Shown here: in pieces, positions 25,163-35,566 of the stretch
Layout of the letters: each line of letters starts with the position of its first letter
How positions within the stretch are numbered: position 1 is the stretch's first letter
From: Ensifer adhaerens
GTDB lineage: Bacteria; Pseudomonadota; Alphaproteobacteria; Rhizobiales; Rhizobiaceae
Assembly: GCF_001270265.1 (NCBI RefSeq)
Contig: NZ_LGAP01000007.1
Span: 62,001-126,000, forward strand
DNA length: 64,000 nucleotides
Reading direction: 5' to 3'
Program-made: the position numbers and the translations under genes
Notes under the pieces: model-generated
Database searches by the model: none
What the model was told of the DNA's origin: nothing
What the model saw: only the letters and a program-made list of their open reading frames with translations

Positions 25163-25786
25163 ATGTTGCACAAAAACGGAAAGGATATTCAGGTCCGCAA
25201 GTCTGGCCGCCCCCCAAGATTCGACTATGCTGAGGTCATCAGCGTTGCCTTGCGGTCAGAGATCCGGGACTACGCGACCGCCATAAGGATCATCTCGAAC
25301 TGGACCGATGCCTCCGAAAGCACCGTGATAAACTGGTTGAGCGGCAGGACAGGGCCGAACGACCTGTATTTGATCCGTCTTCTACGCAAATCGGATGAAG
25401 TGTTGCTGACGGTTCTTGGTCTCGCGCAACGTCTGGAACTACTGGACCGATATTATGCGGAAAGGGGCATGGCGGGCGCATTGATGCTGAATGCCCGGCC
25501 AAGGAATGGAGGAGCAACTGGAAGTCTGGACCGAACTGTGCGTGTCCCTGTTGATGACCCTGATGACCCCGATCGTGTCCCTGATGGGCACCCTGGTCTG
25601 AATATCAGGCAAAGTTGGTTCATACGTCAGCTCAGGTTGAACCCCGAAGTCCGTGCAACACATATTGCGGAGTTTTTCGGCGTATCGGTGAAGACGGGAA
25701 AACGCGATATCGCACTGCTCAAGCGGCAGAAGCTCGTATCCTGGTCAGGATCCGCTCGAAGAGGGTGCTACACGCCTTTGGTCTGA
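25163..25786 (+). CDS. DNA-binding protein with two helix-turn-helix regions, unknown role
   Basis: 207 residues from ATG 25163. The N-terminal half (Y-A-T-A-I-R-I-I-S-N-W-T-D-A-S-E-S-T-V-I-N-W-L-S-G) looks like a transposase- or excisionase-type helix-turn-helix. The C-terminal part (A-T-H-I-A-E-F-F-G-V-S-V-K-T-G-K-R-D-I) is a winged helix. A D-D-P-D-D-P-D linker joins them. It is divergent from the serine recombinase and may have been its accessory or control gene. Confidence 0.6.
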   Translation: MLHKNGKDIQVRKSGRPPRFDYAEVISVALRSEIRDYATAIRIISNWTDASESTVINWLSGRTGPNDLYLIRLLRKSDEVLLTVLGLAQRLELLDRYYAERGMAGALMLNARPRNGGATGSLDRTVRVPVDDPDDPDRVPDGHPGLNIRQSWFIRQLRLNPEVRATHIAEFFGVSVKTGKRDIALLKRQKLVSWSGSARRGCYTPLV

Positions 25787-26082
25787 TGCAATGATGCAAT
25801 GCTGGGGCTGCGGTTCGATTCCGTTCAAGGCGAGGGATACGAGACATCCGGACTGGGCGGCATGTTGCCGGCTTCCCGTCACCTCAGTCGGGTGGAGATT
25901 TCGCGTTACTGCCCTTGATTTGAACGCCCAGGAAGCGTCAGGAGCGGATACTTGGTCAATGCGACCCGAGGGTCTCAACTGGGGCCGACTGCAGAATGGC
26001 CGGATTTCGCGGCAAGAAGCCTGAGGCAGACGTTTTCTCTGCCAGATCGGCCAACTAAAACTGGTCGGGAGGCCGGCAGCGC
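25787..26082. other. intergenic region without a recognised gene
   Basis: No frame with a ribosome site or recognisable product. It separates the recombinase relic from a toxin-antitoxin locus. Confidence 0.45.
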
Positions 26083-26127
26083 GTAACGACAATATCATTA
26101 CAGTACTTGTAAAGATGATGTCATTAC
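26083..26127. promoter_or_regulatory. operator region of the TacA/TacT-like locus
   Basis: GTAACGA and TCATTAC (26083-26089 and 26095-26101) form a dyad with one mismatch, and TCATTAC recurs at 26121-26127. Repeated half-sites are typical of ribbon-helix-helix autorepressors such as the antitoxin encoded at 26156. Confidence 0.55.
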
Positions 26128-26155
26128 GCTATATGGGGTGAAGATAGGAGTTTCC

Positions 26156-27145
<990 letters not shown>

Positions 27146-27281
27146 GCTGCTGCCTCTGATGTTTATGATGCTCGCGACTGGCTCGTTCGACTTTCAAGCC
27201 TGTTGTTATCCCAGAGCGTGGGCTCCGCCGGGATCGCCACATCCGCCGACCGCCTGAGGCCGGTCGCTATGATCGAAACCT

Positions 27282-27449
27282 TTAGTTTTTCGCCGAGAGT
27301 TTCATCAAATAGGCGCCCAGAGTGATTTCTGGATTCGCGTCGACCTGATCACGGAGGCACCGCGCTGCCTCGTAGACGTCGAACAACGTCAGTCCCCGAC
27401 GGGCCGCGATCGACACGAGAATGCTTCTGGCACCCCTGAGCGTCGCCAC
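27282..27449 (-). CDS. possible small protein or C-terminal gene remnant
   Basis: A 55-codon frame from GTG 27449 to TAA 27282. It includes L-T-L-F-D-V-Y-E-A-A-R-C-L-R-D-Q-V and ends A-Y-L-M-K-L-S-A-K-N. The composition looks protein-like and may be the tail of a larger lost gene, since no ribosome site is evident. Confidence 0.3.
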   Translation of the reverse strand: MATLRGARSILVSIAARRGLTLFDVYEAARCLRDQVDANPEITLGAYLMKLSAKN

Positions 27450-27505
27450 CCCGAAAAGCGGGTTTTATAGCGCTTCATCTTCCGGACCTGTGCTGTTTAG
27501 GCCGG

Positions 27506-28774
27506 TCATTCACTCCAACGCCGGAACAGGGCACTCGCATTCACGCCTCCAAACCCAAATCCATTGGTGATTGCATAGTCCATCTGCACAGGCCTGGATT
27601 TGTTCGCGACAAAATCGATTCCGTCGCCAGCGGGATCGGGAGCATTCAGGTTCAGCGTTGGCGGTGCCACCTGATCCCTGAGTGCCAGGATCGTGAAGAT
27701 TGCTTCCAACCCACCTGCGGCGCCGAGCAGGTGTCCCGTAGCGGACTTCGTGCCACTGACCGCGATCCCTGCTGTCGAACCGAACACTGTCTTGATAGCC
27801 TCGATTTCTCCGCGATCGCCGAGCGGGGTCGACGTGGCGTGCGCGTTGAGGTGCTGGATCTCATATGGAGAAACGCCAGCCTGCTTGATGGCAATTTGCA
27901 TCGCTCTTGCGGCGCCGGATCCGTCTTCAGGACCGGAGGTCGCGTGATAGGCGTCCGCCGTTGTTCCATAGCCCACCAGTTCGGCCAGCGGCTCAGCCGC
28001 GCGAGCCAGCGCATGGCTCAGGGACTCGATCACCAGGACTCCGGCACCTTCACCCATTACGAAGCCGTCACGCATCATGTCGAAAGGCCGGGAGGCGAGG
28101 GCAGGGGTTTCATTGAAGCCGGTCGAGAGAGCCCGGGCGGCGGCGAAGCCTCCGAGGCTTACGGTGTTGATACATGCTTCCGTGCCGCCACAGACGGCAA
28201 TGTCAGCCTCGTTCGCCCGGATCATGCGGGCCGCGTCACCAATTGCCTGGACGCCGGCCGCACATGCTGTCACCGGAGCTCCCAGCGGTCCCTTGAGACC
28301 ATGTCGGATGGATATCTGGCCTGCCGCGAGGTTCACCAGGAACGATGGAATAGTGAAGGGCGAAAGGCGCCGCGGCCCTTTCTGGTCGACGGTTCGTACC
28401 GCGTCGGTGATCGCTGGAAAGCCTCCGATCCCTGATGCAATGATCGTCGCCGTTCGGAGGCGGTCCTCTTCCGAGACAGGCTTCCATCGGGCTTGCGCCA
28501 AGGCCCCGTCCGCCGCCGCCAGCGCGAAGAGAATGAAGCGATCAACCTTGCGCTGATCCTTTGGCGGTAAGACGCTGGCGGGATCGAAACCAGCTTCGGG
28601 ATCCCCTTCCAGGGAGGGGACAACACCTCCGACCTTGGCGGGGAGATCGCCGACAACCTCGTCAGAAAGACGGCGGATGCCAGACTCGCCCGCCAGCAGG
28701 CGGCTCCAAGAGCTGCTGACGTTGGCACCGAGCGGACTGACCGCTCCCATACCTGTTACGACGACTCGACGCAT
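27506..28774 (-). CDS. beta-ketoacyl-ACP synthase II (FabF-like)
   Basis: 422 residues from ATG 28774 (M-R-R-V-V-V-T-G-M-G). The catalytic triad is visible: Cys171 in T-A-C-A-A-G, His312 in N-A-H-A-T-S-T-P-L-G-D and His348 in K-S-A-T-G-H-L-L-G. It would condense malonyl-ACP with acyl-ACP in the cytoplasm. It stands without other fatty-acid genes beside a TetR gene and an RND pump on an accessory replicon, so it may be a specialised or drug-tolerant isozyme rather than the housekeeping enzyme. It is 74 bp downstream of and codirectional with the TetR gene. Confidence 0.9.
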   Translation of the reverse strand: MRRVVVTGMGAVSPLGANVSSSWSRLLAGESGIRRLSDEVVGDLPAKVGGVVPSLEGDPEAGFDPASVLPPKDQRKVDRFILFALAAADGALAQARWKPVSEEDRLRTATIIASGIGGFPAITDAVRTVDQKGPRRLSPFTIPSFLVNLAAGQISIRHGLKGPLGAPVTACAAGVQAIGDAARMIRANEADIAVCGGTEACINTVSLGGFAAARALSTGFNETPALASRPFDMMRDGFVMGEGAGVLVIESLSHALARAAEPLAELVGYGTTADAYHATSGPEDGSGAARAMQIAIKQAGVSPYEIQHLNAHATSTPLGDRGEIEAIKTVFGSTAGIAVSGTKSATGHLLGAAGGLEAIFTILALRDQVAPPTLNLNAPDPAGDGIDFVANKSRPVQMDYAITNGFGFGGVNASALFRRWSE

Positions 28775-28848
28775 GATGACTCCAAAAGTAAAATCTCGCA
28801 TTCTCACGGACAGCGGATGCTGAACCGATTTACGAACTTGTTCGCTCG

Positions 28849-29439
28849 TTACTCGGCCGGCTCCGTGGCCGCGACACGCCCTGCTTCGGCAGCTGCTGCT
28901 TCAAGCAGACGGTCTGCCAGCTTCTCATCGGTCACGATGCGTGACAGAGTGACCGCTCCGACCATGAGCGCGAGCATCGCCATGGCCTTGCGGGACGCAT
29001 CGTCATCGTCACTACTGGCCGGCATCAGTTCTTCGAGAACCTGCAGGTGGGCTTTGATGCCGTCCTGAAACGGCTTGCGAACGTCGACGCTCTGGCGCGC
29101 TGCATCGGCTCCAAGGGCGACCAGCGGGCAACCGTCCCCGGTTTCCCCACGGTGTCCCGCCGATAGATAAAGATCGATGACGCCGTGGAGCGGATCCGGG
29201 CTCGAGGCAGCGACCGAGGACCACCTGCGGGTCGCGCTTTCCATCGCGCGCCGCGACGCTAGTGCCGCCAAGTCGTCCTTGGATTCGAACTGCTTATAGA
29301 AGCCGCCCTGGGTGAGACCGGCACCTTTCATCAAATCCTTAAGGCCGATGCCATCGAAGCCGCGCTCACGAAAGAGCCTGCTGGCGACGTTGATGACCGT
29401 CTCTCGGTTCGCTTCGGCCTGGGCGCGACTGACTCTCAT
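28849..29439 (-). CDS. TetR/AcrR family repressor of the RND efflux operon
   Basis: 196 residues. The helix-turn-helix is G-L-K-D-L-M-K-G-A-G-L-T-Q-G-G-F-Y-K-Q-F-E-S-K-D-D-L, the AcrR-type subgroup in which a cysteine near residue 100 (G-D-G-C-P-L-V-A-L) follows the first ligand-domain helices. It is divergent from the efflux operon with two dyads in between. Upstream on the minus strand a TTGCAA and a TATAGA 17 bp apart form a likely promoter overlapped by the dyads. Confidence 0.9.
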   Translation of the reverse strand: MRVSRAQAEANRETVINVASRLFRERGFDGIGLKDLMKGAGLTQGGFYKQFESKDDLAALASRRAMESATRRWSSVAASSPDPLHGVIDLYLSAGHRGETGDGCPLVALGADAARQSVDVRKPFQDGIKAHLQVLEELMPASSDDDDASRKAMAMLALMVGAVTLSRIVTDEKLADRLLEAAAAEAGRVAATEPAE

Positions 29440-29452
29440 GAATATCTCCTTT

Positions 29453-29502
29453 TAGATTTCAGTTGACATCTATAATGCTTTTAGAGTTAGATTGCAATCT
29501 AA
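29453..29502. promoter_or_regulatory. TetR operators and divergent promoters of the efflux locus
   Basis: A perfect 16-bp palindrome TTAGATTGCAATCTAA lies at 29487-29502. A second, spaced dyad TAGAT-N10-ATCTA lies at 29453-29472. Both contain the half-site TAGAT. TTGACA at 29464-29469 may be the -35 of the plus-strand promoter. Binding by the TetR protein would block both directions. Confidence 0.75.
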
Positions 29503-29536
29503 GACTTATGCCGCCACCGTCAAGAAGGCCAGTGTC

Positions 29537-30649
29537 ATGAAGCGAAAAATCCTCCTCTCAACCGTGGCAGTGGTCGCCCTCGTCGGTGTTGCCGCTGCAA
29601 TTTTATTGCTGCCGCCGACGAGCAAGGAAGCCGAGGCCGCGGATCCCCGTAGTCTGGCTCCGCTCGTCAGCGTGACGAAGGTCAAGACCCCCGACACAGT
29701 AAGCCGGAGCTTCACCGGCACGGTTGCTGCCCGGGTGCAAAGCGATCTCGGTTTTCGAGTCCCCGGAAAGATTGTCGAACGGCTTGTCGGTCTTGGCGAA
29801 GAAGTCAAAGCCGGGCAGCCTTTGATGCGCATTGATGACACCGACCTGCGCCTTGCCCTGTCGGCAAAGCGCAATGCCGTTGCTGCGGCCCGGGCAACAT
29901 TCATTCAGGTGCAGGCCGACGAGCGGCGGTATGCCGCCCTCGTCAAGAGCGGCCTGGCAGCGTCTCCACAGAGATACGAACAGTCGAAGGCAGCGTTCGA
30001 TACCGCGACTGCCCAGCTCGCTGTGGCGGAAGCAGAGGCGAAGGTCGCCGAGAACGAGGCGGCCTATGCGGTTCTCGTCGCGGCTGCGGACGGCACGATC
30101 GTTGAGACATTGGGCGAGCCGGGGCAGGTGGTCTCAGCTGGCCAGCCGGTTGTCCGGCTGGCAAAGGCAGGACCTCGAGAGGCGCTCGTTTGGTTGCCTG
30201 AAAATCTCAGGCCTGAAATTGGTGCCGTAGCGCAGGCCACCATTTATGGCCGGAGCCCGGCCGAAAAGGCGGCACTCAGGCAAATCTCCGATGCCGCCGA
30301 TCCTCAAACCCGAACCTATGAAACACGCTGGGTATTGCAGGGTTCTGCGGCGTCTGCGCCGCTGGGGGCAACTGTCACGATAAGCCTGCAGAACGAAGCG
30401 GCACAGTCACATGCCGAGGTTCCCGTTGGCGCGCTTTTGGACGACGGCGCCCGCACGGGTGTCTGGGTTTTGGATGAGCGGAATTCCAGCGTTCATTTCC
30501 GGGAAGTGAAGGTCGAGCGGCTCGGCGAGGAGAGGGCCATCGTCTCAAACCTGACGGCCGGGGAAGCGATCGTTGCCCTTGGAGCGCATTTGCTTCAAGA
30601 CGGCGCAAGCGTGCGCACCGGCGTGGAAAAAGCAGAGGCGGCCAACTGA
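29537..30649 (+). CDS. RND efflux periplasmic adaptor (membrane fusion protein)
   Basis: 370 residues from ATG 29537 after AGAAGG. It has an N-terminal membrane anchor or signal (L-L-S-T-V-A-V-V-A-L-V-G-V-A-A-A-I-L-L-L), a lipoyl half-motif (G-F-R-V-P-G-K-I-V-E-R-L-V), a helical hairpin and the second lipoyl half (A-A-D-G-T-I-V-E-T-L-G-E-P-G-Q-V-V). A beta-barrel domain follows. It bridges the inner-membrane pump to an outer-membrane channel, which is not encoded here. The stop overlaps the pump start by one base. Confidence 0.92.
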   Translation: MKRKILLSTVAVVALVGVAAAILLLPPTSKEAEAADPRSLAPLVSVTKVKTPDTVSRSFTGTVAARVQSDLGFRVPGKIVERLVGLGEEVKAGQPLMRIDDTDLRLALSAKRNAVAAARATFIQVQADERRYAALVKSGLAASPQRYEQSKAAFDTATAQLAVAEAEAKVAENEAAYAVLVAAADGTIVETLGEPGQVVSAGQPVVRLAKAGPREALVWLPENLRPEIGAVAQATIYGRSPAEKAALRQISDAADPQTRTYETRWVLQGSAASAPLGATVTISLQNEAAQSHAEVPVGALLDDGARTGVWVLDERNSSVHFREVKVERLGEERAIVSNLTAGEAIVALGAHLLQDGASVRTGVEKAEAAN

Positions 30650-33600
30650 TGAGCTTCAATCTCTCAGCGCTTGCCGTCCGTGAGCGAGCCGTCACCCTGT
30701 TCTTCATCGTCCTGCTGGCCGCTGCCGGCGCCTATGCCTTTGTCAAGCTGGGTCGAGCCGAAGACCCGTCGTTCACCATCAAGACGCTGACCGTTACGTC
30801 CGTTTGGCCGGGCGCGACCGCGCGCGAAATGCAGGATCTCGTTGCCGAGCCGCTCGAAAAGCGCATCCAGGAACTCACCTGGTACGACCGTGTGGAAACA
30901 ACCACGCGGCCGGGTTATGCCTTCCTGACGGTTACGCTCAAGGACAACACTCCGGCGTCGGCAGTGGAGGGGGAATTCTACCAGGCGCGCAAAAAACTCG
31001 GCGATGAAGCTCGAAATCTTCCCCCCGGCGTCATTGGTCCTTTTGTCAACGACGAATATTCCGACGTCAGCTTCGCCCTTTATGCCTTGAAAGCAAAGGG
31101 CATGGCGATGCGCGACCTCGTGCGACAGGCCGAGACGATCCGCCAGGACATGCTTCACGTTCCTGGCGTGAAAAAGATCAATATTCTCGGTGAGCAGCCG
31201 GAACAGATTTTCGTCGAGTTCTCCTATTCCAAACTGGCAACTCTCGGGGTCTCAGCGCAAGACATCGCTGCTGCCCTGCAACGGCGCAATACCGTGACCC
31301 CTGCAGGATCGATCGATACGCAGGGCCCCCAAGTTTTCATTCGGTTCGATGGTGCATATGACAGCGTCGAGTCGATTGCCGATACGCCGATCGTCGTTGC
31401 CGGACGCGTCCTCAAGCTGTCGGATTTTGCCGCGGTACGGCGCGGATATCAGGATCCCGCCACCTATCTCATTCGCCATGACGGCGAACCCGCCATCATG
31501 CTCGGGGTGGTGATGCAGCAGGGCTGGAACGGGCTGGAGCTCGGCAAGGCGCTGGAAGCGCGGTCCGCGACGATTGCGCAGAGCCTGCCGCTTGGCATGA
31601 CGCTCGCGAAAGTGAGCGATCAGGCGGTGAACATTCAGGAAGCCGTCGGCGAGTTCATGCTGAAATTCGCCATGGCGCTCGGCGTCGTCCTGTTCGTCAG
31701 TCTTGTCAGCCTTGGCTGGCGCGTCGGTATCGTCGTGGCACTTGCCGTTCCGCTCACGCTCGGCGTCGTCTTCCTGATCATGCTGGAGACCGGGCGGTTT
31801 TTCGATCGCATCACACTCGGCGCGTTGATCCTCGCGCTCGGTCTACTCGTCGACGATGCCATCATTGCCATCGAAGTCATGGTGGTGAAGATGGAAGAAG
31901 GCATGGACCGCATCAAGGCGGCCGCCTATGCCTGGAGCCACACGGCAGCCCCGATGCTGTCGGGAACTCTTGTCACTATCATCGGGCTCATGCCGGTTGG
32001 CTTTGCCAGATCCACAGCCGGTGAATATGCAGGCAATATCTTCTGGATCGTCGGCTTCGCGCTGATCGTCTCATGGATCGTTGCCGTGATTTTTACACCC
32101 TACCTCGGCGTCAAGATGCTGCCCGCGATCAAGCCGGTGGAAGGCGGTCATCACGCCATCTACAACACCCCGAATTACCGGCGCCTTCGCAGCCTCATCG
32201 AGTTCGCGGTCCGTCACAAGTTCCTCACCTGCGGTCTCGTCGGCGTCGTCATGGCCGTCTCCGTCGTCGGCATGGGATCCGTGAAGCAGCAGTTCTTCCC
32301 GACGTCGGATCGTCCCGAGGTTCTGGTGGAAGTGCGCATGCCGGAAGGAGCTAGCATCGAGACGACGACTGCAACCGTCGAGAAACTGGAAGGCTGGCTG
32401 AAGGAACAGCCCGAAACGAAGATCGCCACTAGCTACGTCGGTCAGGGCGCACCGCGCTTCTTTTTCGCCATGGCGCCCGAACTACCGGACCCGGCATTCG
32501 CCAAGATCGTCGTGCTGACACCCGATGCGCATGCGCGCGAGGCTTTGAAGAATCGCCTGCGTGCGGCAATCGCCAGCGGACTCGCTCCAGAAGCTTATGT
32601 GCGGGTGACACAACTCGTGTTCGGTCCCTACACGCCGTTCCCAGTCGAGTTCCGCATCATGGGACCGGATGCGGACGAATTGTATAAAATCTCCGAACAA
32701 GCCCTCGCTCTCATGAAGACTGTGCCCGACGTTCGCCAGGCGAACCGGGACTGGGGTAACCGCACGCCTGTACTGCGCTTTGTTCCCGATCAGGACCGGC
32801 TCAACCTTATTGGCCTTTCTCCCGCAGAGGCTGCCCAACAGATGCAGTTGCTGCTGAGCGGAGTGCCAATCACGCAGGTTCGCGAAAACATCCGTAACGT
32901 CCCCGTGGTCGCGCGGAGCGCCGGCGAAAACAGGCTCGATCCGTCGAGGCTGGCGGACTTTTCGCTGATGAGCAGGAATGGCTGGCCGGTCCCGCTCGAC
33001 CAGATCGGCCACTCCGAGATCCGCTTCGAAGAGCCGATCATGAAGCGCCGTGACCGCACTCCGGTCATCACCGTCCGCTCTGACATCAACGAAGCGACCC
33101 AGCCGCCGGAAGTATCGCAGCAGGTTCTGAAGGCACTTCAGCCGCTGATCGCCACTTTGCCTGTGGGCTACCGCATCGAAATGGGTGGCAACATCGAAGA
33201 GTCGCTGAAGGCAAACGTGGCACTCGTCCAGATTTTCCCGGCCATGATTGCCGCCATGCTGATTGTCATCATCCTTCAGGTTCGCAGCCTGTCGACTATG
33301 ACGATGGTGATGCTGACGGGGCCGCTCGGGCTCGCCGGCGTGGTTCCAGTCTTGCTCATATTCAATCAGCCCTTCGGTTTCAACGCCATCCTCGGGCTGA
33401 TTGGTTTGGCGGGCATCCTCATGCGCAATACCTTGATCCTGACGGAACAAATCAAGGAGAATCAGGCGGCTGGTCTCGATGATTATCATGCGGTTATTGA
33501 AGCGACCGTGCAGAGAACAAGGCCCGTCATCCTGACTGCCCTTGCTGCCGTGCTCGCCTTTATTCCGCTGACGCACTCGGTCTTCTGGGGATCCATGGCC

Positions 33601-33762
33601 TACACACTGATCGGCGGCACGGCCGTCGGAACGGTGATGATCTTGCTGTTCCTTCCCGCGCTTTACGCAACTTGGTTCCGCATCAAGCCGCCTAAGAGGG
33701 AGTCGCATCAGCAGTCCGGGGAGGAGGCTCCCAACCTTAAACTGGCGATTGCGGCCGAGTGA
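30649..33762 (+). CDS. RND family multidrug efflux permease
   Basis: 1037 residues, the normal length of AcrB/HAE1-type pumps. Twelve membrane segments flank two large periplasmic loops. The proton-relay pair Asp-Asp is in L-G-L-L-V-D-D-A-I-I-A-I-E at about residues 401-402. The G-L-I-G-L-A-G-I-L-M-R-N segment (usual IVxKN position) has Arg-Asn rather than Lys-Asn, as in some HAE2/CusA-distant members. It exports hydrophobic drugs or metabolites using proton motive force. Induction is expected through the divergent TetR. Confidence 0.93.
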   Translation: MSFNLSALAVRERAVTLFFIVLLAAAGAYAFVKLGRAEDPSFTIKTLTVTSVWPGATAREMQDLVAEPLEKRIQELTWYDRVETTTRPGYAFLTVTLKDNTPASAVEGEFYQARKKLGDEARNLPPGVIGPFVNDEYSDVSFALYALKAKGMAMRDLVRQAETIRQDMLHVPGVKKINILGEQPEQIFVEFSYSKLATLGVSAQDIAAALQRRNTVTPAGSIDTQGPQVFIRFDGAYDSVESIADTPIVVAGRVLKLSDFAAVRRGYQDPATYLIRHDGEPAIMLGVVMQQGWNGLELGKALEARSATIAQSLPLGMTLAKVSDQAVNIQEAVGEFMLKFAMALGVVLFVSLVSLGWRVGIVVALAVPLTLGVVFLIMLETGRFFDRITLGALILALGLLVDDAIIAIEVMVVKMEEGMDRIKAAAYAWSHTAAPMLSGTLVTIIGLMPVGFARSTAGEYAGNIFWIVGFALIVSWIVAVIFTPYLGVKMLPAIKPVEGGHHAIYNTPNYRRLRSLIEFAVRHKFLTCGLVGVVMAVSVVGMGSVKQQFFPTSDRPEVLVEVRMPEGASIETTTATVEKLEGWLKEQPETKIATSYVGQGAPRFFFAMAPELPDPAFAKIVVLTPDAHAREALKNRLRAAIASGLAPEAYVRVTQLVFGPYTPFPVEFRIMGPDADELYKISEQALALMKTVPDVRQANRDWGNRTPVLRFVPDQDRLNLIGLSPAEAAQQMQLLLSGVPITQVRENIRNVPVVARSAGENRLDPSRLADFSLMSRNGWPVPLDQIGHSEIRFEEPIMKRRDRTPVITVRSDINEATQPPEVSQQVLKALQPLIATLPVGYRIEMGGNIEESLKANVALVQIFPAMIAAMLIVIILQVRSLSTMTMVMLTGPLGLAGVVPVLLIFNQPFGFNAILGLIGLAGILMRNTLILTEQIKENQAAGLDDYHAVIEATVQRTRPVILTALAAVLAFIPLTHSVFWGSMAYTLIGGTAVGTVMILLFLPALYATWFRIKPPKRESHQQSGEEAPNLKLAIAAE

Positions 33763-33830
33763 CCCTCATGTCCAGTCTATGCACTCGCCTGGCTGATCCT
33801 GGGAAGGAAAAAGACAGCGGCTCAGCATCG

Positions 33831-34595
33831 ATGGTCTGGGACGCCCATTGGGCGTCCCAGGGACATAAGCCGAATAGTCAAGCGCTCGAGCTATCTTCCA
33901 CGGATTCGGACGGTGTGGTTTTGGCACGGTGGCGCAAGCTTATTCTGGATGTCGCGGAAGAGCACATTCGCCGTATCGGTCATCGCAAGACAACAGTTGC
34001 TGACATAGCGTTCAACCTGGGTGTAAGCCGAGCAAACGTGTACCGCTTTTTTCCGACGAGAGCGGCAATCAATGAGAGTGTTTGTGCCCAGATCGCCAAC
34101 AGGACCCTCGACGTTGCGCGCGAAATCTCGCGCGAGAGCGCTCCGGCAGGCAGCAGGCTTGCTGATATGTTTGCCGCTCTTCATCGACATACTCAGTTGC
34201 AACTAGCGGAAGAACGGCACACTCAGGAGCTGTTCGTCGCCGCCATAGAGGGCAAGTGGGAGGTCGCGAAGTGGTACTTCGATGAAATGACGAAGATATT
34301 TGAAGCGACCATTCGTGAGGGCTTGGAGGCCGGGGAACTTAAAAGCCGTGATGCTGGTGATGCTGCTCGGTGCGTCATGGCAGCGATTATCTCGTTCGTT
34401 CACCCGGGGCTCATAGAGCAACGGATTGGCGGTGACGAGGATGTGGAGGATGAACTCGAAGCTCAGACCCGCTTTGTATTGCGGGCCCTGGGGAACACGC
34501 CTGGCCGCCCCTCGGCGTTGGGGAGTTTGCCCAACAGCCCGCCCAAGGGGCGGCAACCTGATGGCAGTTGCGGAAGGCATGACTCAGTTACTTGA
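33831..34595 (+). CDS. TetR/AcrR family regulator
   Basis: Helix-turn-helix T-V-A-D-I-A-F-N-L-G-V-S-R-A-N-V-Y-R-F-F-P-T-R-A-A-I. The start is uncertain: the frame opens at GTG 33759 (overlapping the RND stop by four bases), ATG 33831 is the only later ATG before the HTH, and GTG 33912 is possible. None has a good ribosome site. A 25-bp palindrome lies at 33836, inside the longest versions. The C-terminus is glycine/proline-rich and atypical. It may control the SDR gene that follows after 11 bp. Confidence 0.8.
   Translation: MVWDAHWASQGHKPNSQALELSSTDSDGVVLARWRKLILDVAEEHIRRIGHRKTTVADIAFNLGVSRANVYRFFPTRAAINESVCAQIANRTLDVAREISRESAPAGSRLADMFAALHRHTQLQLAEERHTQELFVAAIEGKWEVAKWYFDEMTKIFEATIREGLEAGELKSRDAGDAARCVMAAIISFVHPGLIEQRIGGDEDVEDELEAQTRFVLRALGNTPGRPSALGSLPNSPPKGRQPDGSCGRHDSVT
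33836..33860. promoter_or_regulatory. 25-bp perfect palindrome at the start of the second TetR gene
   Basis: CTGGGACGCCCA and TGGGCGTCCCAG flank a single T. It could be an operator of the TetR protein or an RNA hairpin separating the efflux operon from the next unit. Its location suggests that the true TetR start may lie downstream. Confidence 0.55.
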
Positions 34596-34606
34596 AAGGA
34601 AAACAG

Positions 34607-35440
34607 ATGCAACACACCGCTGATACGGGAACACAAATCTCCGTTGTTGAAAACTTGGATGCCGCCTCGGGGAAACGGGCCCTCATCACAGGCGCATCAA
34701 GCGGCCTTGGGCTCGAATTTGCCGAACTGCTGGCGGCGCAGAAGGTCAATCTCGTGCTCGCTGCCCGGCGAAGGGAGCCAATGGAAAAGCTCGCCGGGGA
34801 TCTTCGCCGGAAACATGGCGTCGATATCCTTGTTGAGCCCATCGATCTTGCCGCGCCTGGAGCCGCTGGCCGTCTGAAAAGCAGCCTGGATGAGAGGGCG
34901 CTAAAGATCGACATTCTTGTGAACAATGCCGGATACGGATTGCACGGCGAATTTCTGGAAACGCCGCTCGAGCGCACGACCGATATGATTCAGCTCAACA
35001 TCACGGCGCTCACCGAGCTAAGCTATGTTTTCGGGCGAGACATGGCAGCCCAGGGATCCGGGCAGATCCTTCTCATTGCCAGTCTCTTGGCGTTTCAGCC
35101 TGTTCCCAACTTTGCTGCTTACGCCGCGACGAAGTCTTATGTGCTGGCCTTTGGAGAAGCTCTGCACGACGAACTTCGTCCGCAAGGGGTGATCGTCACC
35201 AGTCTTTGCCCGGGGCATACTGAAACGGGATTCGATGCAGCGGCCGGCGCCCCGGTCTCGGCCACGCTGCGCCTTCTGACGATGAAACCCCGTCCCGTCG
35301 CGGTGACCGGTCTGCGAGCGCTGTCACAAGGGCAGGCGTCCGTGATTGCCGGGTTCATGAACAACATCGTTGCATTTTCACATCGCCTGACGCCGCGTTC
35401 CATGCAGCGGGCGTCAATGAAGCGAATTCTGGGGCCATAG
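34607..35440 (+). CDS. short-chain dehydrogenase/reductase (DltE/YqjQ-like)
   Basis: 277 residues from ATG 34607 after AAGGAAAAC. Cofactor motif T-G-A-S-S-G-L-G (28-35), V-N-N-A-G-Y-G, the serine strand L-I-A-S-L-L-A-F and Y-A-A-T-K are present; the serine lies at the expected site. The R-R-R-E-P-M after the second strand favours NADP. It follows a TetR gene by 11 bp and is likely coregulated. Substrate unknown. Confidence 0.88.
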   Translation: MQHTADTGTQISVVENLDAASGKRALITGASSGLGLEFAELLAAQKVNLVLAARRREPMEKLAGDLRRKHGVDILVEPIDLAAPGAAGRLKSSLDERALKIDILVNNAGYGLHGEFLETPLERTTDMIQLNITALTELSYVFGRDMAAQGSGQILLIASLLAFQPVPNFAAYAATKSYVLAFGEALHDELRPQGVIVTSLCPGHTETGFDAAAGAPVSATLRLLTMKPRPVAVTGLRALSQGQASVIAGFMNNIVAFSHRLTPRSMQRASMKRILGP

Positions 35441-35566
35441 AAACGATAACGGTTGCCGCCTCGCACGCTGTCGATCTGGGCCCTGCGACATCATGGTTTC
35501 TCATCAGGGGTAGGTTTTTGGACGCTGGGTGCTCGCCTAGACCGGGACCCCGCTAACGACGGCGCC

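Noticed and set aside
32482-33708. A 408-codon frame antisense to the RND pump
   Set aside because: Shadow of the pump gene with no initiation signal and arginine/histidine-rich content.
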